Positions 37,987-45,900 of a stretch of 64,000 bases of DNA are shown in pieces (within the stretch, counting starts at the first letter, position 1; each line of letters begins with the position of its first letter). This DNA is from Pseudomonadota bacterium (lineage in GTDB: Bacteria; Pseudomonadota; Alphaproteobacteria; Sphingomonadales; Sphingomonadaceae), in contig JAKPHK010000141.1 in assembly GCA_029550345.1 (NCBI GenBank), positions 1-64,000 of the forward strand. Direction: 5' to 3'. A program made the position numbers and the translations under genes. The notes below the pieces were generated by a model, which had not been told where the DNA came from, did no database searches, and saw only the letters and a program-made list of their open reading frames with translations.

Positions 37987-38956
37987 CCGGATCGTGGCGG
38001 GTCTTCCACAAGGAGTAGAAGACCCCGGCGGCGATCAGGCCGAAGGTGATGCCAAGGCTCAGCACCGGGGGGAACTTGGCTCCGCCCAGCACGAAATCGG
38101 CGATGAAAATCTTGGCGCCGATGAACACCAGCACCGCAGCAAGCGCGTATTTGAGGTAGTGGAAGCGGTGCACCATCGCCGCCAGTGCAAAGTAGAGCGC
38201 ACGCAGCCCCAGGATCGCCATGATGTTGCTGGTATAGACGATGAAGGTATCGGTGGTGATCGCGAAGATCGCCGGAACGCTGTCCACCGCGAAGACCAGA
38301 TCGGCCAGATTGATCACAACCAGCGCCAGGAACAGCGGGGTCGCCGCGGTGACCAGCTTGCCGGTCTTTTCATCCGGAACCTTCACGAAGAAGTGCTGAT
38401 CGTGCAGCTGCGGCGTGACCCGCATATGGGTGGATATCCAGCGCACCGCGGGGTTCTTTGAAATGTCGGGCGTGTGGTCGCTCGCCCAGATCATCCGAAT
38501 GCCGGTATAGATCAGGAAGGCGGCGAAGATGTAGAGCACCCAATAGGCCTGATCGACCAGCGCCGCGCCGGCCGCGATCATGATCCCGCGCAGCACGATC
38601 ACTGCCAGAATCCCCCACAGCAAGGCCCGGTACTGGTATTTGGCCGGGATTGCGAAAACCCCGAAGATCAGGCTGATCACGAAGACATTGTCGATCGACA
38701 GAGCCTTTTCGATGAAGAACCCGGTGTAGTATTTCATCCCCAGGTCGGCGCCCTTTTCAGCCCAGACCCAGGCCCCGAAGGCGAGGGCAATGGTGATGTA
38801 GAAGGCGGTGAGTTTCAGCGATTCGCCAATCCCCATCTCGCGGTCTTCCTTGTGCAGCACGCCAAGATCGAAAGCGGTCAGGGCCAGGACGATCCCGGCA
38901 AATGCCAGCCAGAACCACAGCGGCGTGCCGAGCCAGTCGGCGCTCAGAAATTCCAT
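37970..38956 (-). CDS. TerC-family integral membrane protein
   Basis: 328 residues with about nine transmembrane helices. Conserved acidic membrane motifs are seen: FDLGVLHKEDREM near the start, FFIEKALSIDNVFVISLIFG, and NLADLVFAVDSVPAIFAIT. These Asp/Glu clusters are typical of the TerC/Alx group, linked to tellurium resistance and to manganese or calcium export during protein secretion. ATG 38956 is chosen because GGGGA lies at good distance; a GTG five codons upstream is possible. A terminator separates it from the DUF465 gene upstream. Confidence 0.92.
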   Translation of the reverse strand: MEFLSADWLGTPLWFWLAFAGIVLALTAFDLGVLHKEDREMGIGESLKLTAFYITIALAFGAWVWAEKGADLGMKYYTGFFIEKALSIDNVFVISLIFGVFAIPAKYQYRALLWGILAVIVLRGIMIAAGAALVDQAYWVLYIFAAFLIYTGIRMIWASDHTPDISKNPAVRWISTHMRVTPQLHDQHFFVKVPDEKTGKLVTAATPLFLALVVINLADLVFAVDSVPAIFAITTDTFIVYTSNIMAILGLRALYFALAAMVHRFHYLKYALAAVLVFIGAKIFIADFVLGGAKFPPVLSLGITFGLIAAGVFYSLWKTRHDPVSADG

Positions 38957-38981
38957 CGGGACAGTCCCCACAAACAGACAG

Positions 38982-39018
38982 GAAAACAGAAACCGGCGCT
39001 CCCGATAGGGAACGCCGG
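38982..39018 (-). terminator. Rho-independent terminator after the DUF465 gene
   Basis: CCGGCGTTCCC pairs with GGGAGCGCCGG on the minus strand around a TATC loop, then TTTCTGTTTT follows. It lies 20 bases after the DUF465 stop and about 26 bases before the TerC start. It should end the short DUF465 transcript, or attenuate read-through into the TerC gene. Confidence 0.8.
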
Positions 39019-39038
39019 CAAGTCAGGATGATCGGCGA

Positions 39039-39218
39039 TCAGGCGCGTGACGGCCTGGACCTGGCCGCAAACCGGGCCAGCCGGTCCTTGATCGCCAGCT
39101 TCAGTTTCTTGAGCCGGGCAATCTCGAGCGGATCGGGCCAGCGGCGGCCCTGAAGGCGGCGCAAGGCATCGTCGAGTTTCTGGTGACGTTCCATCAGGCG
39201 GAACAGGTGGTCTGACAT
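39039..39218 (-). CDS. DUF465 (YdcH-like) small protein
   Basis: A 59-residue basic, helical protein: MSDHLFRLMERHQKLDDALR, a middle RRWPDPLEIARLKKLKLAIKDRL, and a short Arg/Ser/Ala tail. This matches the DUF465/YdcH family, small two-helix proteins with the H-x-x-L-D and L-K-K-x-K-L-x-I-K-D patterns. AGGGAG lies eight bases before ATG 39218. The function of the family is not established. It has its own terminator and an unusually structured upstream region. Confidence 0.9.
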   Translation of the reverse strand: MSDHLFRLMERHQKLDDALRRLQGRRWPDPLEIARLKKLKLAIKDRLARFAARSRPSRA

Positions 39219-39250
39219 GGGGTAAGCTCCCTATCGCACAGGTTGGTACG

Positions 39251-39324
39251 ATCGGATGCCCGATGCCGGGCCGCTCAGGGGTAAGGAGGGGACAGACCCG
39301 GACCCTGGCATCGGTGCATCCGAT
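39251..39324. other. Long stem-loop region, candidate structured leader of the DUF465 gene
   Basis: ATCGGATGCCCGATGCC (39251-39267) pairs with GGCATCGGTGCATCCGAT (39307-39324), leaving one bulged base. The 39-base interior contains further AGGGG/CCCT pairing. The element lies 33-106 bases upstream of the DUF465 start. Two AAGGAGGGG copies (about 39282 and 39352) flank its right half. It matches no riboswitch consensus I know. Confidence 0.5.
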
Positions 39325-39443
39325 GCGGTCCGACATCACGCAGCGCCCGGCCAAGGAGGGGGGAAAGGCCGTGGGCGCCGCGCCAGAGGGGCCCGGTCCC
39401 GCACAACCTTATTATGACTGATTCGGTCTGATTTCAAGTGCAA

Positions 39444-39482
39444 TTGACACAGCGGCCAAAGTCGATATTAATGTGATATCAC
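39444..39482 (+). promoter_or_regulatory. Promoter and palindromic operator of the SPFH operon
   Basis: TTGACA (39444-39449) and TATTAA (39466-39471) are 16 bases apart, a strong sigma-70-type promoter. Immediately downstream is a perfect ten-base palindrome GTGATATCAC (39473-39482), at the expected transcription start. This is an ideal place for a repressor. The regulator is unknown; the ribbon-helix-helix protein two genes downstream is one candidate. Confidence 0.65.
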
Positions 39483-39498
39483 TTTTAGGGGACAACCC

Positions 39499-40410
39499 AT
39501 GTCTGATTCGCATCCCGCCATGACCGCCAGCAGCGAAGCCCGCGCCTGGTCAACCAGCGGCTATCTTATGCTGCTGGCCTTTCTTGGCTTGCTGGCGCTG
39601 ACCGTTTTCCGGATCGTGGATTTCGCCTCGGGCGACCCGACCGATGCCGAGGCGCTGCCCTTTGTCATCACAACGCTGCTGATGGTCGGCGTGCTGATCC
39701 TGATTTCGGCGGGCTTCTATATGATCCAGCCCAATCAGGCCGCGGCGATCACCCTGTTCGGATCCTATCGCGGAACCGATCGCAACACCGGGCTGCGCTG
39801 GGTCTGGCCGTGGATGGGCAAGACCAAGATCTCGGTCCGGGCCAACAACCTTGTCTCCGAAAAGATCAAGGTCAACGATCTGCGCGGCAACCCGATCGAG
39901 ATGGCGGCGCAAGTCGTCTGGCGCGTGGTCGATACCGCGCAGGCGCTCTATGACGTTGATGATTACAAGGCCTTCGTGATGGTCCAGATCGAGGCGGCGG
40001 TCCGCACGATCGGTTCGCGCTATCCCTATGATGATTTCGCCCATGCCGAAATCACCCTGCGCGGCAACCATGATGAAGTCGGCGCGGAATTGCGCAAGGA
40101 ACTGATCGCGCGGCTGACCATGGCCGGGATCACGGTGGACGAGTGCGGCTTTACCCACCTTGCCTATGCTCAGGAAATCGCCGGGGCGATGCTCCGTCGC
40201 CAGCAGGCCGAAGCCGTGATCGCAGCCCGCACCAAGCTGGTCGAAGGCGCGGTGACCATGGTTGAAATGGCGCTGCAACAGCTCAGTGAGAAGGACGTCG
40301 TCCACCTCGATGACGAGCGCAAGGCAGCGATGGTATCCAACCTGATGGTGGTGCTGTGCGGCGAACGCGATACCCAGCCCGTCGTCAACGCCGGCACGCT
40401 GTACCAGTGA
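39499..40410 (+). CDS. SPFH (stomatin/prohibitin/flotillin/HflK) domain membrane protein
   Basis: 303 residues. Two N-terminal transmembrane helices (about 22-42 and 52-76) precede an SPFH domain. It has AAAITLFGSYRGTDRNTGLRW, then VSEKIKVNDLRGNPIEMAAQVVWRV and the coiled C-terminal region ending AEAVIAARTKLVEGAVTMVEMAL. SPFH proteins form membrane-bound oligomeric rings that organise microdomains. It starts a three-gene operon with a small DNA-binding protein and another membrane protein, whose genes lie only eight and two bases downstream of each other. Confidence 0.9.
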   Translation: MSDSHPAMTASSEARAWSTSGYLMLLAFLGLLALTVFRIVDFASGDPTDAEALPFVITTLLMVGVLILISAGFYMIQPNQAAAITLFGSYRGTDRNTGLRWVWPWMGKTKISVRANNLVSEKIKVNDLRGNPIEMAAQVVWRVVDTAQALYDVDDYKAFVMVQIEAAVRTIGSRYPYDDFAHAEITLRGNHDEVGAELRKELIARLTMAGITVDECGFTHLAYAQEIAGAMLRRQQAEAVIAARTKLVEGAVTMVEMALQQLSEKDVVHLDDERKAAMVSNLMVVLCGERDTQPVVNAGTLYQ

Positions 40411-40418
40411 GCTGATCT

Positions 40419-40622
40419 GTGGCGCCCCCCGGCAAGAAGGCGTTTCCGCTCCGTCTCGATCCAGCGCTCTACAAGGCGCTGGAACGGGCGGCAGCGGGCG
40501 ACTTCCGCTCGGTCAACGCCGAAGTCGAAGTGCTGCTGCGTGAGGCGCTGGCAAAGCGCGGCATCAAGGTTGAAGCCAGCGAACAGCCCAAGCGCGGCCG
40601 ACCGCCCCGGCAAGGAGACTGA
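40419..40622 (+). CDS. Arc-type ribbon-helix-helix DNA-binding protein
   Basis: A 67-residue protein. The ribbon KKAFPLRLDPALYKALERAA and the second helix SVNAEVEVLLREALAKRG match the Arc/MetJ ribbon-helix-helix fold. The tail is basic (KRGRPPRQGD). The start is GTG 40419, eight bases after the SPFH stop. It may be the autorepressor of this operon through the palindrome at 39473. No toxin-like partner is evident, so a toxin-antitoxin role is unlikely. Confidence 0.8.
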   Translation: MAPPGKKAFPLRLDPALYKALERAAAGDFRSVNAEVEVLLREALAKRGIKVEASEQPKRGRPPRQGD

Positions 40623-40624
40623 CC

Positions 40625-41167
40625 ATGCGCGAAGAAGAAGCCCTGTTCACGCTCTACAAACGCGGCTGGCAGCAGAACCTGGTCCCGCGCGGTGCAGCCG
40701 GATGGTGGGCGCTGGCCTGGTGGCTGATCGCGCTGGTCCCGTTCGTAGGCGCCTTCGTGTGGTATATGAGCACCGATCCCGCCGAGCCGAGGGCAATTGC
40801 CGCAGTTGCGCTCTATGTCCTGTTCATGGCGATCTGGACGGTGTCCTTCGTCCTGTGGGCCAAGGCCCACAGCGTTACTGTCGACCTGGCTGAAAATGAC
40901 CGCCCCGCAACCCCGCGTGCTGTCGCGGGGAGCGGGGCGGAGGGCCGCAAGCCCTGGTTCGCCGCCAAGCGGATCGGCTATGGCGCGGGGCCGCCGATTG
41001 CCTGGCAGGGCTGGGCCCTGATCGCGGTCTGGTTGGGAGCGATTGGCGGCGCGGGATTGCTTCAGAATGCAGGCGGGGAAGGTGCGAGGCAGGCCGGGAT
41101 CGCCCTGTTCGTGGCCAGCACCGTTTGCTTCGTGATCATCGCCTTGCGCAGAACCGCGCCGCGCTGA
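40625..41167 (+). CDS. Four-helix membrane protein of unknown function
   Basis: 180 residues, four probable transmembrane helices (about 25-48, 57-78, 123-140, 148-170). A cytoplasmic or periplasmic middle loop of about 40 residues is rich in charge and Gly. There are no catalytic motifs. The gene follows the ribbon-helix-helix gene by two bases, with GGAG upstream of ATG 40625, so it is the third member of the SPFH operon. It is likely a partner of the SPFH protein in the membrane (inference). Confidence 0.75.
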   Translation: MREEEALFTLYKRGWQQNLVPRGAAGWWALAWWLIALVPFVGAFVWYMSTDPAEPRAIAAVALYVLFMAIWTVSFVLWAKAHSVTVDLAENDRPATPRAVAGSGAEGRKPWFAAKRIGYGAGPPIAWQGWALIAVWLGAIGGAGLLQNAGGEGARQAGIALFVASTVCFVIIALRRTAPR

Positions 41168-41173
41168 TCCGCC

Positions 41174-42049
41174 CTACACCAGCGCCAGGAACAGGTCCGT
41201 CACGGCTTCGTGTTCGGGCACTTCGGGGAAGAAGCTGACCCGCTGCGCGAAAGGCGGCATATCGCGCGGTTCCTCTCCGCTCTGCGGTAGCCACTCCCCG
41301 TAAAGATAATCGAACCCGGCCCGCAGATCATCGGGCGAACCCACCTGCCGCAGGACGGCATAGCGCCCGGCGGGCAGTTCGCCGCGCTCCATCCCTTCAC
41401 CGGGTTCGGCCATGGTTGCGACCGCCAGATCGATCCCGAACGGACCCGAAGCGGCGTCATCGGGATCACCATGAAAGATATTGAAGGTTGCGGCCCGGGT
41501 TGGGGCCAAACCATTGGCCCGGCGCCAGTCGATCAGCTTGCGGATCGATGCCCCCAATGTTGCCGCCGGGGCGCGATGCCGAAGGATGACCAGCGGGGTG
41601 CGCGGAAATTCGCGAATTTCGATGTCAGATGCCAAATATTTGCGGTTCATGTGGTTCCTCCTGAGCAGTGTCAGCGGCGCGATTGCCGCCTGCCAGGCCT
41701 CCCAATCGGGTGCGCTGCGCAGCTGGCTGGGGCTTTGATCCAGCCATCTGCGCAAGGCCCGCGCAAAAGCCTCGTTTCCGGCATATCCGGCGTCGAAAGC
41801 AATCGCGGTGACAGTCTCGTCATGGCGAAAAGCCAACCGGCTTCCCGCCCGCTTGAGCCGCAGCGCGCGCACATAGGCGCCGACGCCTAGCCCGAACATT
41901 GCCGAGAACTGCCTCTGGAAGTGAAACGGAGAAAACGCCGCAACCGCGCTCAGCCGATCAACATCAAGCGGCTCGTCAAGGTGCGCATCGATATGTTCGA
42001 GCACCCGGCGCATCCGCCGACGATAGCCCCGTTCGCGTTCGGTGTTCAT
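41174..42049 (-). CDS. AraC-family regulator with GyrI-like effector-binding domain
   Basis: 291 residues. The N-terminal HTH_18 pair (about 8-105) carries LDVDRLSAVAAFSPFHFQRQF and GYAGNEAFARALRRW. The C-terminal half is a GyrI/SOUL-like small-molecule-binding domain (IREFPRTPLVILRHRAPAAT, GRYAVLRQVGSP). These regulators, like Rob or BmrR-type proteins, sense hydrophobic compounds. ATG 42049 is preceded by AGGAGG. Target genes are unclear: the neighbours are ribA upstream and a convergent membrane protein gene. Confidence 0.9.
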   Translation of the reverse strand: MNTERERGYRRRMRRVLEHIDAHLDEPLDVDRLSAVAAFSPFHFQRQFSAMFGLGVGAYVRALRLKRAGSRLAFRHDETVTAIAFDAGYAGNEAFARALRRWLDQSPSQLRSAPDWEAWQAAIAPLTLLRRNHMNRKYLASDIEIREFPRTPLVILRHRAPAATLGASIRKLIDWRRANGLAPTRAATFNIFHGDPDDAASGPFGIDLAVATMAEPGEGMERGELPAGRYAVLRQVGSPDDLRAGFDYLYGEWLPQSGEEPRDMPPFAQRVSFFPEVPEHEAVTDLFLALV

Positions 42050-42112
42050 CCGTTCCTCCTGGCACGGCGACCACTAGCCATGGCGCGGTTCGTCGGCCTG
42101 ACCGGAAATGCT

Positions 42113-43168
42113 CTATTTCAGCAAATGCCCGGTGCGATCCCGCTTGGTGGCGAGATAGCGGGCGTTGTGCGGGTTCGGCGGCAGCTGGTGCGGGACCCGT
42201 TCGCTTACCGTCACCCCGGCAGCAGACAGCGCTTCGACCTTGGCCGGGTTATTGGTCATTAGCCGGATTGCCGACACGCCCAGCAGATCGAGCATCCGCG
42301 CCGCCACGGGAAAGTCGCGCGCTTCGGTTGGCAGGCCCAGGCGGTTGTTGGCATCGACCGTGTCGAACCCCTGATCCTGCAATTCATAGGCCCGCAGCTT
42401 GTTGATCAGGCCGATCCCGCGCCCTTCCTGGCGCAGGTAGAGCAGCAGGCCCCAGCCGCCGTTATCGGCCTCGCGCGCCATTTCGCGCAGCGCGGCATCA
42501 AGCTGGGGCCCACAATCGCATTTGAGGCTGCCAAGGATGTCCCCGGTAAGGCATTCAGAATGGAGCCTGACCAGCGGCGCGCGGTCGCCGCTCTGCCGCC
42601 CGATCACCAGCGCGACGTGCTCGCGCAGATCATCGGCCGAGCGGAACGCCACGATCTCCGCCTCTTCCGCAGCGGCCACCGGCAGCCGGGCGCGCGCGGC
42701 GATCGCCAGATGGGCGGTGTCCTTCCAGGCGGAAAGGTCCGAGGCAATCAGCGCGGCGGCCTCTCCCGCCGGGTCTGGATCGACCAGAAAGGCGGGCAGG
42801 ATACCCGCCAGCCGGGCCAGCTCCATCGCCGCGACCGCAGCCTCTGTGTGGGCCAGCGGTTCGGCCAGAAACGGGCCTTTCAGCGGATAGGTGAGATCGA
42901 GCGCGGGATCGGCCAGGGCGCGCGCCGCGGCCAGATCGAACGGTTCCGCCCCGCGGATCAGCACCGGGGCTTCTGGCACGGCGGCCTCACGCTGGTTGGC
43001 GAGTTTGAGCGTTACCGCCCGTGCGGCAGAGATCAGCATGGTGCGCGCCGTGCCCTGCCCCAGTCCGGTTTCGGCCGGCAGCAGCGTGAAGGCGCCCTCC
43101 AGTGTCACCGGCCAGCCATGGCGCAAGGCATCAAGCGCCTGTGCAACCCGGCGGGCGGGCGAAGTCAA
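42113..43168 (-). CDS. ribA: GTP cyclohydrolase II with N-terminal extension
   Basis: 351 residues with a C-terminal GTP cyclohydrolase II domain for riboflavin synthesis. The zinc cysteines are in HSECLTGDILGSLKCDCGPQL, the catalytic region is YLRQEGRGIGLINKLRAY, and the motif MTNNPAKVEAL is intact. The first 150 or so residues form a degenerate domain resembling a RibB-like or regulatory module, without the RibB catalytic motifs. I place the start at TTG 43168, which overlaps the xth stop (TTGA). No ATG lies at a suitable place, and the longer open frame runs through xth in another frame. Confidence 0.9.
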   Translation of the reverse strand: MTSPARRVAQALDALRHGWPVTLEGAFTLLPAETGLGQGTARTMLISAARAVTLKLANQREAAVPEAPVLIRGAEPFDLAAARALADPALDLTYPLKGPFLAEPLAHTEAAVAAMELARLAGILPAFLVDPDPAGEAAALIASDLSAWKDTAHLAIAARARLPVAAAEEAEIVAFRSADDLREHVALVIGRQSGDRAPLVRLHSECLTGDILGSLKCDCGPQLDAALREMAREADNGGWGLLLYLRQEGRGIGLINKLRAYELQDQGFDTVDANNRLGLPTEARDFPVAARMLDLLGVSAIRLMTNNPAKVEALSAAGVTVSERVPHQLPPNPHNARYLATKRDRTGHLLK

Positions 43169-43956
43169 AGCTCGAACTCCGTGATCAGCGGGATATGATC
43201 CGACGGCTGTTCCCACTTGCGGGTTTCCTCGACAAAGCGATGGCTGCGGCTTTGCGCGGCGAGATCGGGCGAGGCCCACATATGATCGAGCCGCCGCCCG
43301 CGATCCTTGTCCTGCCAATAGGTGCGATAGGACCACCAGGTCCAGTTGCGTTCCGGCGCGGGGATATGCTTGCGGCCCAGATCGACCCAGCCGTGGACAT
43401 CGCGCAGCCGGTACAACGCCTCGATCTCGATCGGCGTATGGCTGACCACTTTGATCAGCGCCTTGTGATCGTAAACATCGCATTCGAGCGGGGCGATGTT
43501 GAAATCGCCAACCAGCAGCGTGGGCCGATCGAGCGTTTCGGACCAGCGGGTCATCCGATCCAGAAAATCGAGCTTCTGCCCGAATTTGGGGTTCTGATCG
43601 CGATCGGGAATGTCCCCGCCAGCCGGGATATAGACGTTCTCCAACACCATGCCCTGCCCGGCCCCGAGCAATTCCACCCCGACATGGCGCGCCTCACCAT
43701 TGGCCTGCCAATCGTTGCGGGTCAGCTCACGCAAGGGAATGCGGCTGACCGTGGCGACCCCGTGATAGCCCTTCTGGCCGTGCACCGCGCGGTGGACATA
43801 GCCGAGCTTTTCGAAAGCCTCGTGCGGGAAGTGCTTTTCCTCGGTCTTGATTTCCTGAAGGCACAGCACATCAGGCTGCTCCTGCTCCAGAAAGCGCGTG
43901 ACGGCATCGATCCGCAGGCGGACCGAATTGATATTCCAGGTGGCGATAGAAACCAT
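43165..43956 (-). CDS. xth: Exodeoxyribonuclease III (AP endonuclease)
   Basis: A 263-residue member of the ExoIII/APE1 family for base-excision repair. The motifs are ATWNINSVRLR, CLQEIKTEE (metal Glu), GDFNIAPLECDVYD (Asp/Asn) and the C-terminal SDHIPLI (catalytic His). ATG 43956 starts exactly at the conserved MVSIATWNINS. Longer in-frame sequence lies over the divergent secreted-protein gene. It is coupled to ribA downstream through the TGA/TTG overlap. Confidence 0.95.
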   Translation of the reverse strand: MVSIATWNINSVRLRIDAVTRFLEQEQPDVLCLQEIKTEEKHFPHEAFEKLGYVHRAVHGQKGYHGVATVSRIPLRELTRNDWQANGEARHVGVELLGAGQGMVLENVYIPAGGDIPDRDQNPKFGQKLDFLDRMTRWSETLDRPTLLVGDFNIAPLECDVYDHKALIKVVSHTPIEIEALYRLRDVHGWVDLGRKHIPAPERNWTWWSYRTYWQDKDRGRRLDHMWASPDLAAQSRSHRFVEETRKWEQPSDHIPLITEFEL

Positions 43957-44080
43957 GCCAAGGGCTTTAGGGAGCGAGCGGCAGGGCGGCAAGAACCGAT
44001 GCTTGGCCCGGGCCTTGATGGTCTGGCCAAATTCGCTAAGCTGAAGACAGGCCGCGCGTTTCCGAATGACGAGATTAATA

Positions 44081-44929
44081 ATGCCAATCAAATTGCGGAG
44101 CCTTTTTGCGGCTGCAACCTGCCTTGCCTTGGCGCACGGTGCGCTTGCCCAGAACACTCCGAAACCAGCCCAGGACATCTCCGCGCTGGAGAGTGAGTGC
44201 ACCGCAGGCAAGAGCGCGAGCTGCGATGAACTGAGCTACCGCTATGGCGCTGGCCGGGGCGTGACAGCCGATCCTGCGCAATCAGCGCGCTACAAATTGC
44301 GCAGCTGTGAGGCGGGCGATGCGCGGGCCTGCGGCGTCTATGCCGCCAAAGTCCGCCTCTCCAGCCCGGGTTATCCATCAAACGATCCGGCACTGGTCGC
44401 CAAATACGCGCGGCTGGGGTGCCTTGGCGGGGATGGCCCCACCTGCGGCCTCGCATCCGCAATCTCAAACCGCTCCAACTCCTACAATCCAGCGCAGCGC
44501 GCAGAGATCTATCGCAATGTCTGCCGGATCGGCCCGGCCGAGGACTGCGAACGCGCGGCCTATGCCGAAGGTGAGCGCAAGAACTGGAAAAGCGCCGCGG
44601 AACTGGCGCGGCAAGCCTGCGCCCGGGGGATGAAGAATTCCTGCCACAATGCCAACGCCTATGCCGTGCGGCTTGAAAACAGCCAGCGCGCCCAGTCGGC
44701 GCAAACCGCCGCCCCCGCGCAGACAACTGCCCGGCCAGCGCAACCGTCCCGCAAGGTCTCGACGCAAATAACGCCCGATATGTACCAGCCCGAGAGCGGC
44801 CGTCGCAGCAATGCGCGCGATAACAGTCGATCAGGCTATGAAAGCTGCACCAAGAGCAACGGCGCACCCGGCCAGCGTTATTGGTATTACGGTTTCGACA
44901 ACAAGCGCCACTACGGCCCCTGCATCTGA
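44081..44929 (+). CDS. Secreted Cys-rich protein with Sel1/Hcp-like repeats
   Basis: About 282 residues with a signal peptide (LRSLFAAATCLALAHGALAQ). The mature part has regularly spaced cysteines in units such as ESECTAGKSASCDELSYRYG, RSCEAGDARACGVYAAK and RLGCLGGDGPTCGLASA. These are helical repeats of the Sel1/Helicobacter cysteine-rich type, probably disulfide-bonded. A Gln/Ala/Pro-rich linker leads to a C-terminal GQRYWYYGFDNKRHYGPCI motif. ATG 44066 five codons upstream is an alternative start. The function is unknown; such repeats usually bind partner proteins. Confidence 0.75.
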   Translation: MPIKLRSLFAAATCLALAHGALAQNTPKPAQDISALESECTAGKSASCDELSYRYGAGRGVTADPAQSARYKLRSCEAGDARACGVYAAKVRLSSPGYPSNDPALVAKYARLGCLGGDGPTCGLASAISNRSNSYNPAQRAEIYRNVCRIGPAEDCERAAYAEGERKNWKSAAELARQACARGMKNSCHNANAYAVRLENSQRAQSAQTAAPAQTTARPAQPSRKVSTQITPDMYQPESGRRSNARDNSRSGYESCTKSNGAPGQRYWYYGFDNKRHYGPCI

Positions 44930-44960
44930 CGCCCCTGCATCTAACAAGGGTGCCGAGGAA

Positions 44961-44998
44961 CAAAAAACCCCCGCTCCGGGGGCAATGGAGCGGGGGTT
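44961..44998. terminator. Bidirectional terminator hairpin
   Basis: AACCCCCGCTCC (44966-44977) pairs with GGAGCGGGGGTT (44987-44998) around a nine-base loop. On the minus strand it is followed by TTTTTTG, which is ideal for leftward transcripts from lolA. On the plus strand it is 37 bases past the secreted-protein gene and followed by the weaker CGTTTGTG. Confidence 0.85.
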
Positions 44999-45188
44999 CG
45001 TTTGTGCGTTCGTCACGCTTGACGGTCTGGCCCACCAGGAGACTAGGGCAACAGGGGGGAAACCCGCCTCAGGCCGCGCCGTCGAAAACCGTTTTAGGGC
45101 TTTTTGCCTTTCTCGGCCATGAACAATTCCGCCAGCATTGTCGCAAATTGTCGCACATCAGGCACAGTCCACGACGGAACGTGGCCCT

Positions 45189-45839
45189 TTATCGACGATT
45201 GGCGGGGCGCGGGTCGTTGAAGCGGAAGGTGCTGTCCGGAACGGCCAGGCCGTAGCGTTGGTTTGACAGATTCACCTGAGTCAGCGTGTTCTGCGAGTCG
45301 CGCGCGGCCCAGCTGGTCAGCTCAAGTCCGCCCGGGGCCGAAGCCTTGCGCACGAAGACCAGCGTTATCACCCCGTATTCGGGATGGGCCTTGTCACGCA
45401 CCTCGACGCTGACGATCGCCGGGTTGCGGACCGGCTGCAGCTTGCCGTACTTCATGACATCGCGCTTGGGATCAAGCAGCGCGCCCAGCGGGCTGTTGCC
45501 GATCGGCCAGCGCTGAACCTGCCGGACCTGATAATCGACAAAGGTCAGCGCCTTGCCATCTGACACGATCAGGAACGGCACGCCCTTTTCATACTGAAAG
45601 CGGATCCGGCCCGGCCGCTTCAGCGTCATTACGCCCTTCACCCGCTTTCCGGCGCGGTCGATCTGCTCGAAATCGGCCTGCATGGTCGAAATACCGCGCA
45701 GTGCGGCCACGGCCTGGGCGAGATCGCCGGGCGCCTGCGCCTGGACCGGCGCCACCAGCGCGGCGGGAGCGGAAACGACAAGCGCCGCCGAAACGGCGGC
45801 ACCTGCAAAGGTTCGGATGGTCTTGATCACGGTGTTCAT
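45189..45839 (-). CDS. lolA: Outer-membrane lipoprotein carrier LolA
   Basis: A 216-residue periplasmic chaperone that carries lipoproteins from LolCDE to the outer membrane. A signal peptide (ending PVQAQA) is followed by the LolA pattern: LRGISTMQADFEQID, MTLKRPGRIRFQYEKGVPFLIVSDGKALTFVDYQ, the loop around SPLGALL, and LVFVRKASAPGGLELTSWAARDSQN. The start at 45839 (MNTVIKTIRT) gives a normal signal sequence; the in-frame upstream stretch is Ser/Arg-rich and unlikely to be translated. Confidence 0.92.
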   Translation of the reverse strand: MNTVIKTIRTFAGAAVSAALVVSAPAALVAPVQAQAPGDLAQAVAALRGISTMQADFEQIDRAGKRVKGVMTLKRPGRIRFQYEKGVPFLIVSDGKALTFVDYQVRQVQRWPIGNSPLGALLDPKRDVMKYGKLQPVRNPAIVSVEVRDKAHPEYGVITLVFVRKASAPGGLELTSWAARDSQNTLTQVNLSNQRYGLAVPDSTFRFNDPRPANRR

Positions 45840-45900
45840 GCCTTTGCCATTAAGGATCGAGGCTTGAACTCTGAATGAACCCGGCCGAAGCCGGCCCCGA

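Noticed and set aside
40419..40622. Antitoxin of a toxin-antitoxin pair
   Set aside because: No toxin-like gene of suitable size is adjacent; both neighbours are membrane proteins in an SPFH operon.
44983..45122. Short plus-strand frame starting MERGFVCAFVTLDG in the gap after the Cys-rich gene
   Set aside because: It begins inside the terminator stem, has no ribosome-binding site and no signal or domain features.
44961..45188. Riboswitch or small RNA in the gap before the lolA stop
   Set aside because: Apart from the clear terminator and a short direct repeat, no conserved RNA core is recognisable; left as an open possibility only.
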